Positions 18,200 to 29,945 are shown, numbered from the stretch's first letter. The stretch: 64,000 bases of DNA from Bacteroides coprosuis DSM 18011 (GCA_000212915.1 CM001167.1:1852780-1916779); one strand, 5' to 3'. Program-made: numbers and translations. The notes: generated from the letters alone by a model not told the origin.

Positions 18200-20068
18200 T
18201 TAGTGTTTGATAACATCCTCCATACGGCCAATTAACTCTGTTGCTTGCTTAAATACTTTGTCCATAGCTTGATTATCATCTCCTGGAGCAAATTTAGCAA
18301 ACTCACATTCATTCAATGTATTAATGAATTGATTGGTTAATTCATTTTCAACGCCATATTTAGTCAACTCTTCCTCAATATTGTCTTTTGATAATTTAGA
18401 CAATGGAATAGTTAGTTTGTCACTAATGTATCCCCAAAGAGCACGAAGTACCTCATCGTAAAACTGACTCTTATTACCTTCTTTAAGTAGTTTCTCTGCA
18501 TTTTTCATTCTTGCACGAGCCACTTTATTCGCCTTTTTAGTACGCATTAGCGCTATATTACTATTTTCTTTCGCACGCTTAGCATTGAAAGCTAATAGAA
18601 CAACGAATAGAATAAGAGGAATAATATACATTAATCTATAAGTAAGAGTACCGTGTATAAATTGATCTCTTGGGTGAAGTTTTACATCATTTAATTTAAT
18701 GAATCGAATATCTTCTCCTAAGATCTTAAGGTCCTCTTTATTAGTATAGTTGCTTACGACACCTCCAGTAGATGTTGAACTACCAGCAGCTCCCTTAGTT
18801 ACCTTTAAACTGAACTCATTCGTGCGCAATGTTTTGTATGATTTCGACTTTAAATCGAAGTAACTAAATTGAATAGCGGGTATTTTAAAGTTTCCTTCAT
18901 GGCGAGGAATAGCGAGGTACTCAATAACACGATTACCAGTAAGCCCCTGAGCCGTTAGTCTAAACTGATCTTCTACTTTAGGATCATATACTTCAAAATC
19001 ACTAGGGAAGTCTATTTCAGGGCTAGAAATCAATTTCATATTTCCAGTTCCCGACAATACCAATTTAATAGTAACCGCTTCATTCGCTTTAATTTCATTG
19101 GTGCTGATGGATGATGTCAATGAGAAATTGCCCACACCACCCGAGAAATCAAGAGGTTTGCCTGCTGGCAATGCATCAACATTCAAAGAAATAGCAGGAG
19201 AAACAATCTTCTTACGTATAGTAGTGCTCGATTGCATATTGAAGAAAGCATCAAAGGGGTCTTCAAACTCCATAGGTTGCTCTATGGCAACTTCATATTC
19301 AGCAGGTTCAATATTAATCTGTCCGGAGCGTTGAGGAAACAGCACCACTTGCTGCAATACAGCAGTACGGTAGTTTCTGCCTTTATAGTTTTCTAAATCC
19401 CAACGATTACTATTAGATAAATCGAGTTCCTGTGAATGGAAACCATTAAAATCGGGAATCTTTACTGGACGAATACTTGAAACACTTACAGAAGCTACAT
19501 AAAGCTTATAAGTAAGCAATACTGCCTCTTGCTCTGAGGCTTTAGTCTTCGATAGCTGACCAACCAAGAAGATGTCTTTCCCAGTAACTTGGTTGCTACT
19601 TCTACTTACATCTTGCTGGTTCCTTCCTCTACTAGAAGATGATTGATTGCTTGAACCATCATCGGGTAATACTTTAATAGATAGAGCATTAGATGTGTAA
19701 CTTTTACCTTTAATCGATACTGAAGCTCCTGGTAATTTGTAAGTTCCTTCTTTGCGGGGCATCAGTATATAAGTATAGGTCATATTGTTTACATGAGAAG
19801 TCTTCCCATTAACAATGGAAGTATAGGACTGTACTGATCGGCTTGGCCCAATTAATACATCGAAATCATCAAATGAAGGAGCACGAAAATCATTTACTTT
19901 ATTAGTATTGATTGTGTATGCTACCTCAAATTGACCTCCCATTATAACGGAGCTAGGAGCTTTGGCAGTGAAAGTAATTTCGTCGTCTGCTTTGAGTTGG
20001 GCACTACATATCAGTAAAGTCAACATAAGAAGCCATACGGCTTTTGTCTTATTTCTTACCTTGATCAT
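18200..20068 (-). CDS. batD: BatD: oxygen-tolerance protein
   Basis: A 622-aa exported membrane protein. The signal peptide is about 1-27 (…LLICSAQLKA). Large beta-rich BatD domains follow (DDEITFTAKAPSSVIMGGQ, SFDDFDVLIGPSRS), a Ser/Gln-rich linker sits near residue 140, and a single membrane helix lies near 480-500 (MYIIPLILFVVLLAF). The cytoplasmic tail is basic and helical. It sits between batC and batE. The family is implicated in aerotolerance and stress resistance; biochemical function is not established. The 49-bp gap to batC fits co-transcription. Confidence 0.93.
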   Translation of the reverse strand: MIKVRNKTKAVWLLMLTLLICSAQLKADDEITFTAKAPSSVIMGGQFEVAYTINTNKVNDFRAPSFDDFDVLIGPSRSVQSYTSIVNGKTSHVNNMTYTYILMPRKEGTYKLPGASVSIKGKSYTSNALSIKVLPDDGSSNQSSSSRGRNQQDVSRSSNQVTGKDIFLVGQLSKTKASEQEAVLLTYKLYVASVSVSSIRPVKIPDFNGFHSQELDLSNSNRWDLENYKGRNYRTAVLQQVVLFPQRSGQINIEPAEYEVAIEQPMEFEDPFDAFFNMQSSTTIRKKIVSPAISLNVDALPAGKPLDFSGGVGNFSLTSSISTNEIKANEAVTIKLVLSGTGNMKLISSPEIDFPSDFEVYDPKVEDQFRLTAQGLTGNRVIEYLAIPRHEGNFKIPAIQFSYFDLKSKSYKTLRTNEFSLKVTKGAAGSSTSTGGVVSNYTNKEDLKILGEDIRFIKLNDVKLHPRDQFIHGTLTYRLMYIIPLILFVVLLAFNAKRAKENSNIALMRTKKANKVARARMKNAEKLLKEGNKSQFYDEVLRALWGYISDKLTIPLSKLSKDNIEEELTKYGVENELTNQFINTLNECEFAKFAPGDDNQAMDKVFKQATELIGRMEDVIKH

Positions 20069-20117
20069 TATAGTCTTTTTAGTTATTATCGTTTTTTATC
20101 TTAAGAAAATCAAGTAT

Positions 20118-20861
20118 TTACCAATCTTTTTCAAGTTTGTTCTTTCCTCTAAGCACTTGTTGCTTCTGAACTTTCTCTTGAGTCTTTTTTTCTTCACGAA
20201 GAATAGCATCTAGCATTTTATCTACAGCATCCTTAGAAAGCTCTTGAGAGTTCTTTCCTTGATTTTGATTCTGTTGTTCATCGTTCTTATCCTCTTTCTG
20301 ATCTTTATTTTGATCTTGATTCTGTTGCTGATCCTGATTTTGGTCTTGATTTTGATCCTGCTGATCTTGTTTATCGTCCTTTTGCTCTTGATCGTCTTTA
20401 CCTTCTTGGTCTTGATCTTGTTCTTGCTTCTGTTTCATAGCTAGAGCGAGATTGTAACGAGTCTCATCATCAGAGGGATTATCTCTTAAAGCTCTTTTAT
20501 AAGCATCAATAGCTTTATCATATTGTTTGTCTGCATGAAATATCACCCCCATATTGTGGAATGATTCCGACTTTTTCATTTTATCTGTTTCAACCTCAGA
20601 AGCACGAGCAAACTCTTGTAGAGCTTCTTCATACTTACTTTGATTGAGCAATGTATTTCCTAAATTATAATAAGAAAGTCCGGTTTCATTGGATGGTGCA
20701 GCATCAATAGCTTTTCTATAAGCCACTTCAGCATCGATAAATAGACTATCTCTATATGCAGTATTCCCTTTTCTAAGCTGATGACGAACGTCTTTCTGTG
20801 CAAACAATGCCACAGAGCAGAAGATGCTTAATAAGAGAATATAGTAGCGTTTCTGTATCAT
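20118..20861 (-). CDS. batC: BatC: TPR protein with Gln/Asp/Asn-rich tract
   Basis: A 247-aa protein with a signal peptide (about 1-21) and three TPR-like units (about 30-135; LSYYNLGNTLLNQSKYEEAL, FHNMGVIFHADKQYDKAIDA). A low-complexity region of about 60 residues (145-205) is made almost only of Q, D, N, K and E. The C-terminus is charged and helical. It lies 3 bp after batB. The tract is probably disordered; its near-repeats at DNA level could vary in length between strains. Confidence 0.92.
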   Translation of the reverse strand: MIQKRYYILLLSIFCSVALFAQKDVRHQLRKGNTAYRDSLFIDAEVAYRKAIDAAPSNETGLSYYNLGNTLLNQSKYEEALQEFARASEVETDKMKKSESFHNMGVIFHADKQYDKAIDAYKRALRDNPSDDETRYNLALAMKQKQEQDQDQEGKDDQEQKDDKQDQQDQNQDQNQDQQQNQDQNKDQKEDKNDEQQNQNQGKNSQELSKDAVDKMLDAILREEKKTQEKVQKQQVLRGKNKLEKDW

Positions 20862-20864
20862 GAC

Positions 20865-21893
20865 TTATTTGAATAATTTATTTAAGTTCTTAAACAATGG
20901 GTTGCGTTTATTTATAATTAGCAACTCCGTAATAAGTAAAAGGAATATCACCCAAGCAATTACATTAAATTGCTCATCATATTCCTTATACACTTTACTC
21001 TCTATATTTGTTTTTGTAAGCTTGTTTATTTCACTAGTAATCGCTTTCTGAGCAGCATTTGTATTGTCAACACGCACGTACAAGCCATTTCCTGCTTTTG
21101 CTATCTCTTGAGCCATTTCCTCGTTCAGCTTAGTAACAACAACATTACCTTCATTGTCCTTTCTGTATTCACTGCCATTCCGTTCTGTTACAGGGATTGG
21201 AGCTCCATCAGGAGAACCCACACCCATTACATTAACTTGAATACCAGCATCGACAGCTCTCTTCACAGCTTCTAATGCTCCTGGTTCATGATCTTCACCA
21301 TCGGTAATCAAAATGATAGTTCTTCCTACGCCTTCTTGTGAAGTAAAGCTACGAGTAGCTAAATCTACTGCTTTACCAATAGATGTTCCTTGACGTTCAA
21401 TTAAATTGGGTGAGATACTAGAGAGAAACATTTTAGCAGATACAAAATCATTAGTGATTGGTAGCTGTGTAAAAGCATCTCCAGCAAATAGGATTAAACC
21501 TACCTTATCGTTGTGTAGCTCATCGACTAACTTAGAAATAAGTAATTTGGATTTAGCCAAGCGACTAGGTGAAACATCCTGAGCCAACATAGAGTTTGAT
21601 ATATCTAAAGCAATCATTACCTCAATCCCTTGTTTCTCAACAGTTTCAAGCTTTGTACCGAATTGAGGACGTGCTAATAATATAGAGAAGAATCCGATAC
21701 ATGCAAAAAGCACCCAAAACTTAAAGGAGGGTCTAAAAGCAGATACTGTCGGCATCAAGTCGGCAATAAGATCGGGATCTCCGAACTCTTTAATTGCTTT
21801 TCTTCTTTTGTAAATGCTATAAAAGAAGAGTATAGCCAATATAGGCAGCAGCAAGAGTAAATATAAATATGCGGGTTCTTGAAATCGAAACAT
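20865..21893 (-). CDS. batB: BatB: von Willebrand factor A membrane protein
   Basis: A 342-aa inner-membrane protein. Helices lie at about 8-26 and 55-75, then a vWA domain (about 88-300) with an intact metal-ion adhesion site, DISNSMLAQDVSPSRL and the later TDGEDHEPG. A final helix lies near 312-330 (VIAWVIFLLLITELLII). It is paralogous to BatA, the next gene upstream. vWA proteins paired with a MoxR ATPase usually form chaperone-like complexes. It is 41 bp from batA. Confidence 0.94.
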   Translation of the reverse strand: MFRFQEPAYLYLLLLLPILAILFFYSIYKRRKAIKEFGDPDLIADLMPTVSAFRPSFKFWVLFACIGFFSILLARPQFGTKLETVEKQGIEVMIALDISNSMLAQDVSPSRLAKSKLLISKLVDELHNDKVGLILFAGDAFTQLPITNDFVSAKMFLSSISPNLIERQGTSIGKAVDLATRSFTSQEGVGRTIILITDGEDHEPGALEAVKRAVDAGIQVNVMGVGSPDGAPIPVTERNGSEYRKDNEGNVVVTKLNEEMAQEIAKAGNGLYVRVDNTNAAQKAITSEINKLTKTNIESKVYKEYDEQFNVIAWVIFLLLITELLIINKRNPLFKNLNKLFK

Positions 21894-21934
21894 TTTCTTT
21901 CTTTAATTTAAACATTTAACATTAGAGCATCAGT

Positions 21935-22921
21935 TTAAGGTATTCTTCGTAATACCGTCTGTCTCAAGAGTATCTCGAATAATACGAGTAAGAAAGCAGC
22001 TAAAGCAAACTTCTTATATTCCTCTTGACGCTTACTGTACTCTTTAACGTTTAATTTGGTCTTTTCAAGTTGATCAATCTCTTGATAAATATCTTGAAGA
22101 CTTGTGTTATCAGTAGCTCTAAAGTAAACTCCACCCGTTGTGCGGGCAATATCTTTAAGCGTTGGTTCATCAATATCTACTTCTACTTGAATACGTTGAA
22201 TAGCTCCAGTCATCGTTTGGATAGGATAAGGAGCTGTTCCTCTAGTACCAATACCTACGGTATAAACACGAATACCATACGTTTTAGCAATTTCAGCAGA
22301 AGTTAAAGGAGAAATATCCCCTGCATTGTTAGAACCATCAGTTAGTAATATGATGACCTTCGACTTTGCTTGACTATCTTTTAAACGAGCTACAGCATTT
22401 GAAACCCCCATACCTATAGCTGTTCCATCTTCAATAACGCCTGTTTGGATGTTCCCAAAAAGGTTTAAAAGAGCAGTATGATCAATAGTTAGAGGACATT
22501 GTGTAAAGCTCTCCCCTGCAAAAAGCGTAATACCAATATTATCGTTTGGTCTATCGTTGATAAACTTGGCAGCTACATCTTTAGCCGCTTCAAGACGGTT
22601 GGGCTGAAGATCTTCTGCAAGCATACTTCCCGAGACATCAATCGCTAACATGATATCAATACCTTCTACTTCAGAGCTTTTCCAATTATCAGTAGATTGC
22701 GGTCTAGCAAGTACTATAATTAAGAGAGCAAGAGCAGCAATGCGCAAAATAAAAGGTAAATGGATGAGGTAAACTTTAAAACTTTTTGGAGCATGCTCAT
22801 ACACTCTCGTATCTGAAACTTGGAGTGAGGCATCTATTTTATAATGACGCATCACGTACCATACGATGATTGGTATGAGCAGCAGTAATAATAGTAAATA
22901 TTCTATATGGGCAAAAACCAT
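21935..22921 (-). CDS. batA: BatA: von Willebrand factor A membrane protein
   Basis: A 328-aa inner-membrane protein with the same layout as BatB. Membrane helices lie at about 8-24 and 55-75, a vWA domain follows with the metal site DVSGSMLAEDLQPNRL (about residue 91) and LLTDGSNNAGDISP, and there is a C-terminal helix (FALAAFLLVLFEILL). It lies 27 bp after the preceding membrane protein gene. The family acts with MoxR-type AAA+ proteins; in B. fragilis the bat genes were linked to oxygen tolerance. Confidence 0.94.
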   Translation of the reverse strand: MVFAHIEYLLLLLLLIPIIVWYVMRHYKIDASLQVSDTRVYEHAPKSFKVYLIHLPFILRIAALALLIIVLARPQSTDNWKSSEVEGIDIMLAIDVSGSMLAEDLQPNRLEAAKDVAAKFINDRPNDNIGITLFAGESFTQCPLTIDHTALLNLFGNIQTGVIEDGTAIGMGVSNAVARLKDSQAKSKVIILLTDGSNNAGDISPLTSAEIAKTYGIRVYTVGIGTRGTAPYPIQTMTGAIQRIQVEVDIDEPTLKDIARTTGGVYFRATDNTSLQDIYQEIDQLEKTKLNVKEYSKRQEEYKKFALAAFLLVLFEILLRQTVLRRIP

Positions 22922-22948
22922 GCTGTTTTCAAATTTTATCTGTTCTAC

Positions 22949-24031
22949 TTAAAAAAGGCTCCTCAATAAATCGGTACCCTCTTTTACTATGTAAACTATA
23001 CAAGCAATTGATGCTGCCAATGTTAGTGCTACACCTATGCCTAGTAATATTTTAGTTCTCAATGAACGCTTTTCAACAATTACTTTTTCGGTAGGTTCGG
23101 GCTTAGCATCTGGATCGGGCAAGACTTTTGTGTCATTAATGAAATCAATAGCATTCATTAAGTTAGCATCATTTTCATTAATCATGGGGTTATGCTTAGC
23201 AAATTTTACTAAATCGGCAGTAGAAAAAAGATCTTTTAGCTCATCAATATCTTTTTGGTTCTCTGTTTTTCCTAATTCAGTAATAATTTCGCTAGAAGTC
23301 ATTTCCATAGCATTAAACCCAAATCTCTTGAACATATAAGTACGCAATACATCTGTAAGTTCTGTATAATAAGCTTTTGGTCCTGCTGTTTGCCATGATT
23401 TACGGCTCTTAATCTCCTGAATTAACTCTAAAGCTTCATCATGAGGTGGTCGCTGAGGAGTTAGCTTAATACGTCTAATAATAGGTTTATTGTCAGCTAA
23501 ACGGCGTATTAGGTAAATCATCAGATAAATAGCTGGAGCGATGAGTAGTAAGCTTACAAATAGCATTACCCAATCTCCCCACACAAAAGGTGGTTCCATA
23601 ATATCTTTCGGACCAAAAAACTGCTCAGGATCTGCTTCTTCCAAATCAAAAGTCTCTACTTTAAGAGACAGAGGGTCTGATTTATATACTTCACCATCAA
23701 CCTCTACTTCAACAGGAGGAATGAGGTAAAGCTTTGCATCAAATGAAGTGAGCTTATAGCGCTGTGTTAGAGTCATTTTAGCCTTATCATCTGAATAAAC
23801 AGTATCAATGGGAGCCATATCTAAAACCTCTATTCCATCAACAATAGTATCATTGTAAATGGGTAAGAGTGCTTTTTTATTCGCATCTAGTTTTACTTGA
23901 ATGACTAGATCCGTTTGCTCTCCAATCATAAGCTGTACAGAGTCTACTTTAGCTGTAACACTTACATTTTGTGCAAACAGAGGTGCGGCACAAATAAAAA
24001 GTAGTATAAATAGCTTTATTCTTCGATTCAT
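22949..24031 (-). CDS. Bat operon membrane protein of unknown role
   Basis: A 360-aa protein with a signal peptide (MNRRIKLFILLFICAAPLFA), a periplasmic beta domain (about 22-145), a membrane helix at about 152-175 (WVMLFVSLLLIAPAIYLMIY), a cytoplasmic helical region with MFKRFGFNAMEMTSSEIITE, and a last helix near 325-348. This corresponds to the DUF4381-like component found between the DUF58 gene and batA in many Bacteroidetes Bat operons. It begins 2 bp after the DUF58 gene ends. Its role is inferred only from position: a membrane partner of the vWA proteins. Confidence 0.85.
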   Translation of the reverse strand: MNRRIKLFILLFICAAPLFAQNVSVTAKVDSVQLMIGEQTDLVIQVKLDANKKALLPIYNDTIVDGIEVLDMAPIDTVYSDDKAKMTLTQRYKLTSFDAKLYLIPPVEVEVDGEVYKSDPLSLKVETFDLEEADPEQFFGPKDIMEPPFVWGDWVMLFVSLLLIAPAIYLMIYLIRRLADNKPIIRRIKLTPQRPPHDEALELIQEIKSRKSWQTAGPKAYYTELTDVLRTYMFKRFGFNAMEMTSSEIITELGKTENQKDIDELKDLFSTADLVKFAKHNPMINENDANLMNAIDFINDTKVLPDPDAKPEPTEKVIVEKRSLRTKILLGIGVALTLAASIACIVYIVKEGTDLLRSLF

Positions 24032-24033
24032 TC

Positions 24034-24903
24034 TTAATTTCTTTTAGCAAATAGACTTAATAGAGCTTTAACGTAATCATGATCCGTACGTACAGAAACT
24101 GAATCCACATTACTCTTTGTAAAAGTAGATTTTAGTTTAGACTGATTATCACTCCACCATTTATGATGGGCATTGCGTAGTGCAGCCGAAGAGGTGTCAA
24201 TCCACTGTTCATGTCCAGTTTCTGCATCTCTTACTTTCATTAAGCCTATATTGGGGAGTTCTGCCACCCTTTTATCGTAGAGTTGGATTGCAATGACATC
24301 ATGTTTCCGATTAGCAATCGTCAAAGCATTAATATAATCCTTCTGATCAATGAAATCTGATAGGATAAATGCTGTACATCTACGTTTCATCACGTTGGTT
24401 AAGTATTCAATGCCTAGTTTGATATCTGTTTTTCTACTTTGAGCATTAAAGTTGAGTAACTCACGGATAATAAAAAGGATATGTTTTCGTCCTTTCTTAG
24501 GCGGTATAAACTTTTCGATTTGATCTGAAAAGAAAATCACCCCAATTTTGTCGTTATTATGAATAGCAGAGAATGCTAATGTAGCAGCAATCTCTGTTAG
24601 CATATCTTTCTTGGTTTGTTTTTTAGTTCCAAACTCCAAGCTGCCAGATACATCGACAAGTAACATTACTGTAAGCTCTCGCTCTTCTTCAAACACCTTG
24701 ATATATGGCTTTGAAAATCTAGCAGTTACATTCCAGTCGATATCTCTAATATCATCCCCATATTGATATTCACGTACCTCAGAAAAGGCCATACCTCTGC
24801 CCTTAAAAGCAGAGTGATATTGTCCAGCAAAAATATTGTTGGACAATCCACGTGTTTTTATCTCTATGTGACGTACTTTCTTTAAAATATCACTTGTTTC
24901 CAT
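24034..24903 (-). CDS. DUF58 domain protein of the Bat operon
   Basis: A 289-aa cytoplasmic protein with a vWA-like DUF58 domain. Diagnostic pieces are the early GRGMAFSEVREYQYGDDIRD and DIDWNVTARFSKPYIKVFEE (about residues 34-75), the metal-site-like LLVDVSGSLEFGT (about 82), and FILSDFIDQKDY. It follows moxR by 53 bp, the usual order moxR-DUF58-bat. It probably works with the MoxR ATPase in folding or activation of partner complexes. Confidence 0.94.
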   Translation of the reverse strand: METSDILKKVRHIEIKTRGLSNNIFAGQYHSAFKGRGMAFSEVREYQYGDDIRDIDWNVTARFSKPYIKVFEEERELTVMLLVDVSGSLEFGTKKQTKKDMLTEIAATLAFSAIHNNDKIGVIFFSDQIEKFIPPKKGRKHILFIIRELLNFNAQSRKTDIKLGIEYLTNVMKRRCTAFILSDFIDQKDYINALTIANRKHDVIAIQLYDKRVAELPNIGLMKVRDAETGHEQWIDTSSAALRNAHHKWWSDNQSKLKSTFTKSNVDSVSVRTDHDYVKALLSLFAKRN

Positions 24904-24956
24904 TTTTTGAATTGAGAGTTTGATGATTGATAAATCTTAATACTCCAATTTTTGGA

Positions 24957-25952
24957 TCAAGGAACTTCTACCTTATTCAAGATTTGGCTTACAATTTCAT
25001 CAGAAGTTACATTGTTTGCTTCAGCCTCATAGCTTAAGCCAATACGGTGACGAAGAACATCATGTGCAACGGCACGAACATCCTCAGGAACTACGTATCC
25101 TCTACGCTTAATGAAAGCATAAGTACGTGCAGCAAGTGCTAAGTTGATTGAAGCACGAGGTGATCCACCAAATTCAATGTAGTCTTTCAATTCTTTTAAG
25201 CCATATTGCTCTGGATAACGAGATGCAAAAACGATATCTACAATATAGTGTTCAATTTTTTCATCAATATATACTTGTTGAACTACTTTACGAGCTTCAA
25301 CAATATCTTCTGCTTTTACGATAGATCTGACTTCTTGACTTTTGCCCGAGATATGCCCTCTAATGATTTCTCTTTCTTCTTCTTGTTTAGGATAATCGAT
25401 GACTACCTTCAGCATGAAACGGTCAACTTGCGCTTCAGGAAGAGGATAAGTACCTTCTTGTTCAATCGGGTTTTGGGTAGCTAGAACCAAGAAAGGTTTT
25501 GGAAGAGGGAAAGTTTCCTTACCAATTGTCACTTGGCGTTCTTGCATGGCTTCCAGTAAGGCACTTTGAACTTTTGCTGGGGCACGGTTTATTTCATCTG
25601 CCAAAACAAAGTTTGCGAAGATAGGCCCTTTTTTTACTTGGAAGTTCTCATCTTTTTGACTGTATACCATAGTACCAATTACGTCGGCTGGTAAAAGGTC
25701 TGGTGTAAATTGTACCCTTGAATATTTAGAGTCAATCAGGGATGCTAGTGTTTTAATAGCCAAAGTCTTTGCTAGACCAGGAACACCTTCTAATAAGACG
25801 TGTCCGTCAGATAATAGCCCTATGAGTAAAGACTCAACTAAGTGTTTTTGACCAACAATAACCTGGTCCATTCCCGCAGTAAGGTTGGTAATAAAAGCAC
25901 TTTGCTTTTCAATCCTTTCGTTTAATTCACGAATATCTATTGGTTCAGCCAT
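24957..25952 (-). CDS. moxR: MoxR-family AAA+ ATPase
   Basis: A 331-aa cytoplasmic AAA+ ATPase heading the Bat operon. Walker A is GVPGLAKT (about residues 56-63), Walker B is LADEINRAP (about 117), sensor 1 is LATQNPIEQEGTYPLPEAQ, and a lid domain carries GGSPRASINLALAART. MoxR proteins act as chaperones for metal-cofactor or vWA partner assembly; here the partners are the DUF58, BatA and BatB proteins downstream. A good Bacteroides-type promoter lies about 70 bp upstream. Confidence 0.95.
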   Translation of the reverse strand: MAEPIDIRELNERIEKQSAFITNLTAGMDQVIVGQKHLVESLLIGLLSDGHVLLEGVPGLAKTLAIKTLASLIDSKYSRVQFTPDLLPADVIGTMVYSQKDENFQVKKGPIFANFVLADEINRAPAKVQSALLEAMQERQVTIGKETFPLPKPFLVLATQNPIEQEGTYPLPEAQVDRFMLKVVIDYPKQEEEREIIRGHISGKSQEVRSIVKAEDIVEARKVVQQVYIDEKIEHYIVDIVFASRYPEQYGLKELKDYIEFGGSPRASINLALAARTYAFIKRRGYVVPEDVRAVAHDVLRHRIGLSYEAEANNVTSDEIVSQILNKVEVP

Positions 25953-26020
25953 AAATATTAAAAGTTTTTAGATTCTAATTTTTAGATTTTCAATTAATAA
26001 GATGTTTCAATCTATAAAAT

Positions 26021-26051
26021 CAAAAATACATTATTACAGAGCTTTATGCAA
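26021..26051 (-). promoter_or_regulatory. Probable promoter of the moxR-bat operon
   Basis: The minus strand reads TATTTTTG (26021-26028), a perfect match to TAnnTTTG. TTGC lies 19 bp upstream (26048-26051), close to the -33 TTTG box. It is about 70 bp before the moxR start. Confidence 0.6.
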
Positions 26052-26089
26052 CTTAATAATAGTAAAATGATTAATAAAAAAAGTAAACA

Positions 26090-26136
26090 AAATATGCTGA
26101 TATTTCTATCTCTATAGATGAAAAATCAGCGTATTT
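26090..26136 (-). terminator. Terminator of dapA
   Basis: Stem AAATATGCTGAT paired with ATCAGCGTATTT (one wobble pair), with further pairing inside and a T-rich tail on the minus strand, 16 bp past the dapA stop. Confidence 0.75.
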
Positions 26137-26151
26137 TTGATTTCTTTAGTT

Positions 26152-27045
26152 TTAATACTTAATATTTAACTCATTAAGTACTTTTCGAATCGCTTCAAAG
26201 GTTGTAATACGAGTTGGGATAAGAGGTAACCTAAGCTTATTCTTAATCATTCCCATTACACTGAGAATAGATTTTACACCAGCAGGATTACCATCTACAA
26301 ATAACAGTTTAAAAAGCTCAGTAAACTTATGATGTATGGTTAGGGCATGTTCATAATCTCCTTGTAGGGCTAATCTAGTCATTCTGCTAAATTCACGAGG
26401 AAAAGCATTTCCAATAACTGATATTACACCTACAGCTCCCAAAGTAATCAATGGGAAGGTTATACCATCATCTCCCGATATTACATTAAAGTTCTCTGGT
26501 TTGTTTTTAATTATTTCATCCATCTGGGTAATATCGCCAGATGCCTCTTTAACAGCAACTACATTCTTGAAATCGCGTGCTATGCGCAAAGTTGTCGCAG
26601 CAGTCATATTTACCCCTGTTCTTCCAGGCACATTATAAAGAACAATAGGTAGATTTGTTGATTCTGCTATTGCTTTGTAATGTTGATAAATTCCTTCTTG
26701 GGAAGGTTTGTTGTAATAAGGTACTACAGACAAGATTGCATCGACACCCGTAAAATCATCATTTTTAAGAGACTCAACAACTGCACGAGTATTATTACCT
26801 CCAACGCCCAACAGAATAGGTACACGTCCGTTTGCTCTTTCTATCACAAACTTTTTGACTTGTTCCTTCTCCTCATCAGTTAATGTTGGTGTTTCAGCTG
26901 TTGTTCCCAGCACGCATAAGAAGTCTGCGTTGTTTTGGAGGATAAAATCAACCATCCTTGCTAACGCAGGGAAGTCTATGCTTTCATCCTCATTAAATGG
27001 GGTAATTAAGGCTACACCCATTCCTCTCAATTTTGTCTGTATCAT
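26152..27045 (-). CDS. dapA: 4-hydroxy-tetrahydrodipicolinate synthase
   Basis: A 297-aa class I aldolase of lysine and diaminopimelate biosynthesis. It condenses pyruvate with aspartate semialdehyde. The Schiff-base Lys is in VAVKEASGD (about residue 164). The catalytic Tyr is in LYNVPGRTGVN (about 136), and the Thr pair is in LGTTAETPTL (about 45). C-terminal GNAFPREFSRM and GNPAGVKSIL fit DapA better than N-acetylneuraminate lyase. It is a single gene with its own terminator, next to ligA. Confidence 0.95.
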   Translation of the reverse strand: MIQTKLRGMGVALITPFNEDESIDFPALARMVDFILQNNADFLCVLGTTAETPTLTDEEKEQVKKFVIERANGRVPILLGVGGNNTRAVVESLKNDDFTGVDAILSVVPYYNKPSQEGIYQHYKAIAESTNLPIVLYNVPGRTGVNMTAATTLRIARDFKNVVAVKEASGDITQMDEIIKNKPENFNVISGDDGITFPLITLGAVGVISVIGNAFPREFSRMTRLALQGDYEHALTIHHKFTELFKLLFVDGNPAGVKSILSVMGMIKNKLRLPLIPTRITTFEAIRKVLNELNIKY

Positions 27046-27094
27046 GAGTTAATAACTTGAAGTCTCTTTTGATTCGAATTAACGCAAAAATAGT

Positions 27095-27131
27095 AATATT
27101 TTCCAACTATACCCGAACTTCTGAAAATATT
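27095..27131 (-). terminator. Possible ligA terminator
   Basis: Perfect 9-bp inverted repeat AATATTTTC/GAAAATATT (27095-27103 with 27123-27131), 23 bp past the ligA stop and followed by a short T-rich stretch. AT-rich, so only moderately stable. Confidence 0.5.
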
Positions 27132-27153
27132 ATCTGCTCGAGTATAGCGACTA

Positions 27154-29193
<2,040 letters not shown>

Positions 29194-29209
29194 CTATTGA
29201 GAAAAGCTT

Positions 29210-29217
29210 TACTTTTG
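29210..29217 (+). promoter_or_regulatory. Probable -7 box for trmD
   Basis: TACTTTTG, a perfect TAnnTTTG match 26 bp upstream of the trmD ATG. It faces away from the ligA box only 22 bp to the left, so the two polymerase footprints must overlap. Confidence 0.5.
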
Positions 29218-29243
29218 TAGAAAAATAAGAGTCTAATTATATT

Positions 29244-29924
29244 ATGCGAATAGATATCATAACAGTATTGCCCGAGATGATTGAGGGCTTTTTTAATTGT
29301 TCTATTATGAAACGGGCTAAGGATAAGGGCTTGGCAGAAGTTCATATTCATAATTTACGGGATTATACCGAAGATAAACACCGCCGTGTAGATGATTATC
29401 CTTATGGAGGATTTGCAGGTATGGTCATGATGGTACAGCCCATAGAGAGCTGTATTAATGCACTTAAGTCTGAAAGAGAGTACGATGAAGTTATATTCGT
29501 GACACCCGATGGAGAACAATTTGACCAACCTATGGCAAATCAATTATCTCTTGCTAAAAATATAATTATTCTTTGTGGGCATTTTAAAGGAATTGATTAT
29601 CGCATTAGAGAGCATTTAATCACAAAAGAAGTAAGTGTTGGGGACTTCGTTCTTACAGGGGGCGAACTTCCAGCTGCGGTGATGGCAGATGCTATTATTC
29701 GCATAATTCCTGGAGTTATATCCGATGAACAATCAGCTTTGTCTGATTCTTTTCAAGATAATCTTTTAGCTGCTCCAGTTTATACCCGACCAGCAGATTA
29801 TAAAGGCTGGAAAGTTCCTGATGTCTTACTCTCTGGTCATGAAGCCAAGATTAAAGAATGGGAACTTAAAATGTCGTTGGAAAGAACACAGCGACTTCGT
29901 CCCGATTTATTGGAAGACAAATAA
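29244..29924 (+). CDS. trmD: tRNA (guanine-37-N1)-methyltransferase
   Basis: A 226-aa SPOUT-family enzyme that methylates G37 of tRNAs using S-adenosylmethionine and prevents +1 frameshifting. Family motifs are [12 protein letters not shown] at the start, [19 protein letters not shown] (about 50-68), the knot region including [16 protein letters not shown] and [20 protein letters not shown] (about 112-150), and the C-terminal [14 protein letters not shown]. Length and start are normal. It is convergent with pyrD across a shared terminator. Confidence 0.97.
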   Translation: MRIDIITVLPEMIEGFFNCSIMKRAKDKGLAEVHIHNLRDYTEDKHRRVDDYPYGGFAGMVMMVQPIESCINALKSEREYDEVIFVTPDGEQFDQPMANQLSLAKNIIILCGHFKGIDYRIREHLITKEVSVGDFVLTGGELPAAVMADAIIRIIPGVISDEQSALSDSFQDNLLAAPVYTRPADYKGWKVPDVLLSGHEAKIKEWELKMSLERTQRLRPDLLEDK

Positions 29925-29945
29925 ATACTTCAATATAGATTACAC

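Noticed and set aside
20244..20444. Highly hydrophobic Leu/Ile-rich plus-strand ORF
   Set aside because: It is the antisense reading of the Q/D/N-rich tract of batC; the hydrophobicity is a codon-complement artefact.
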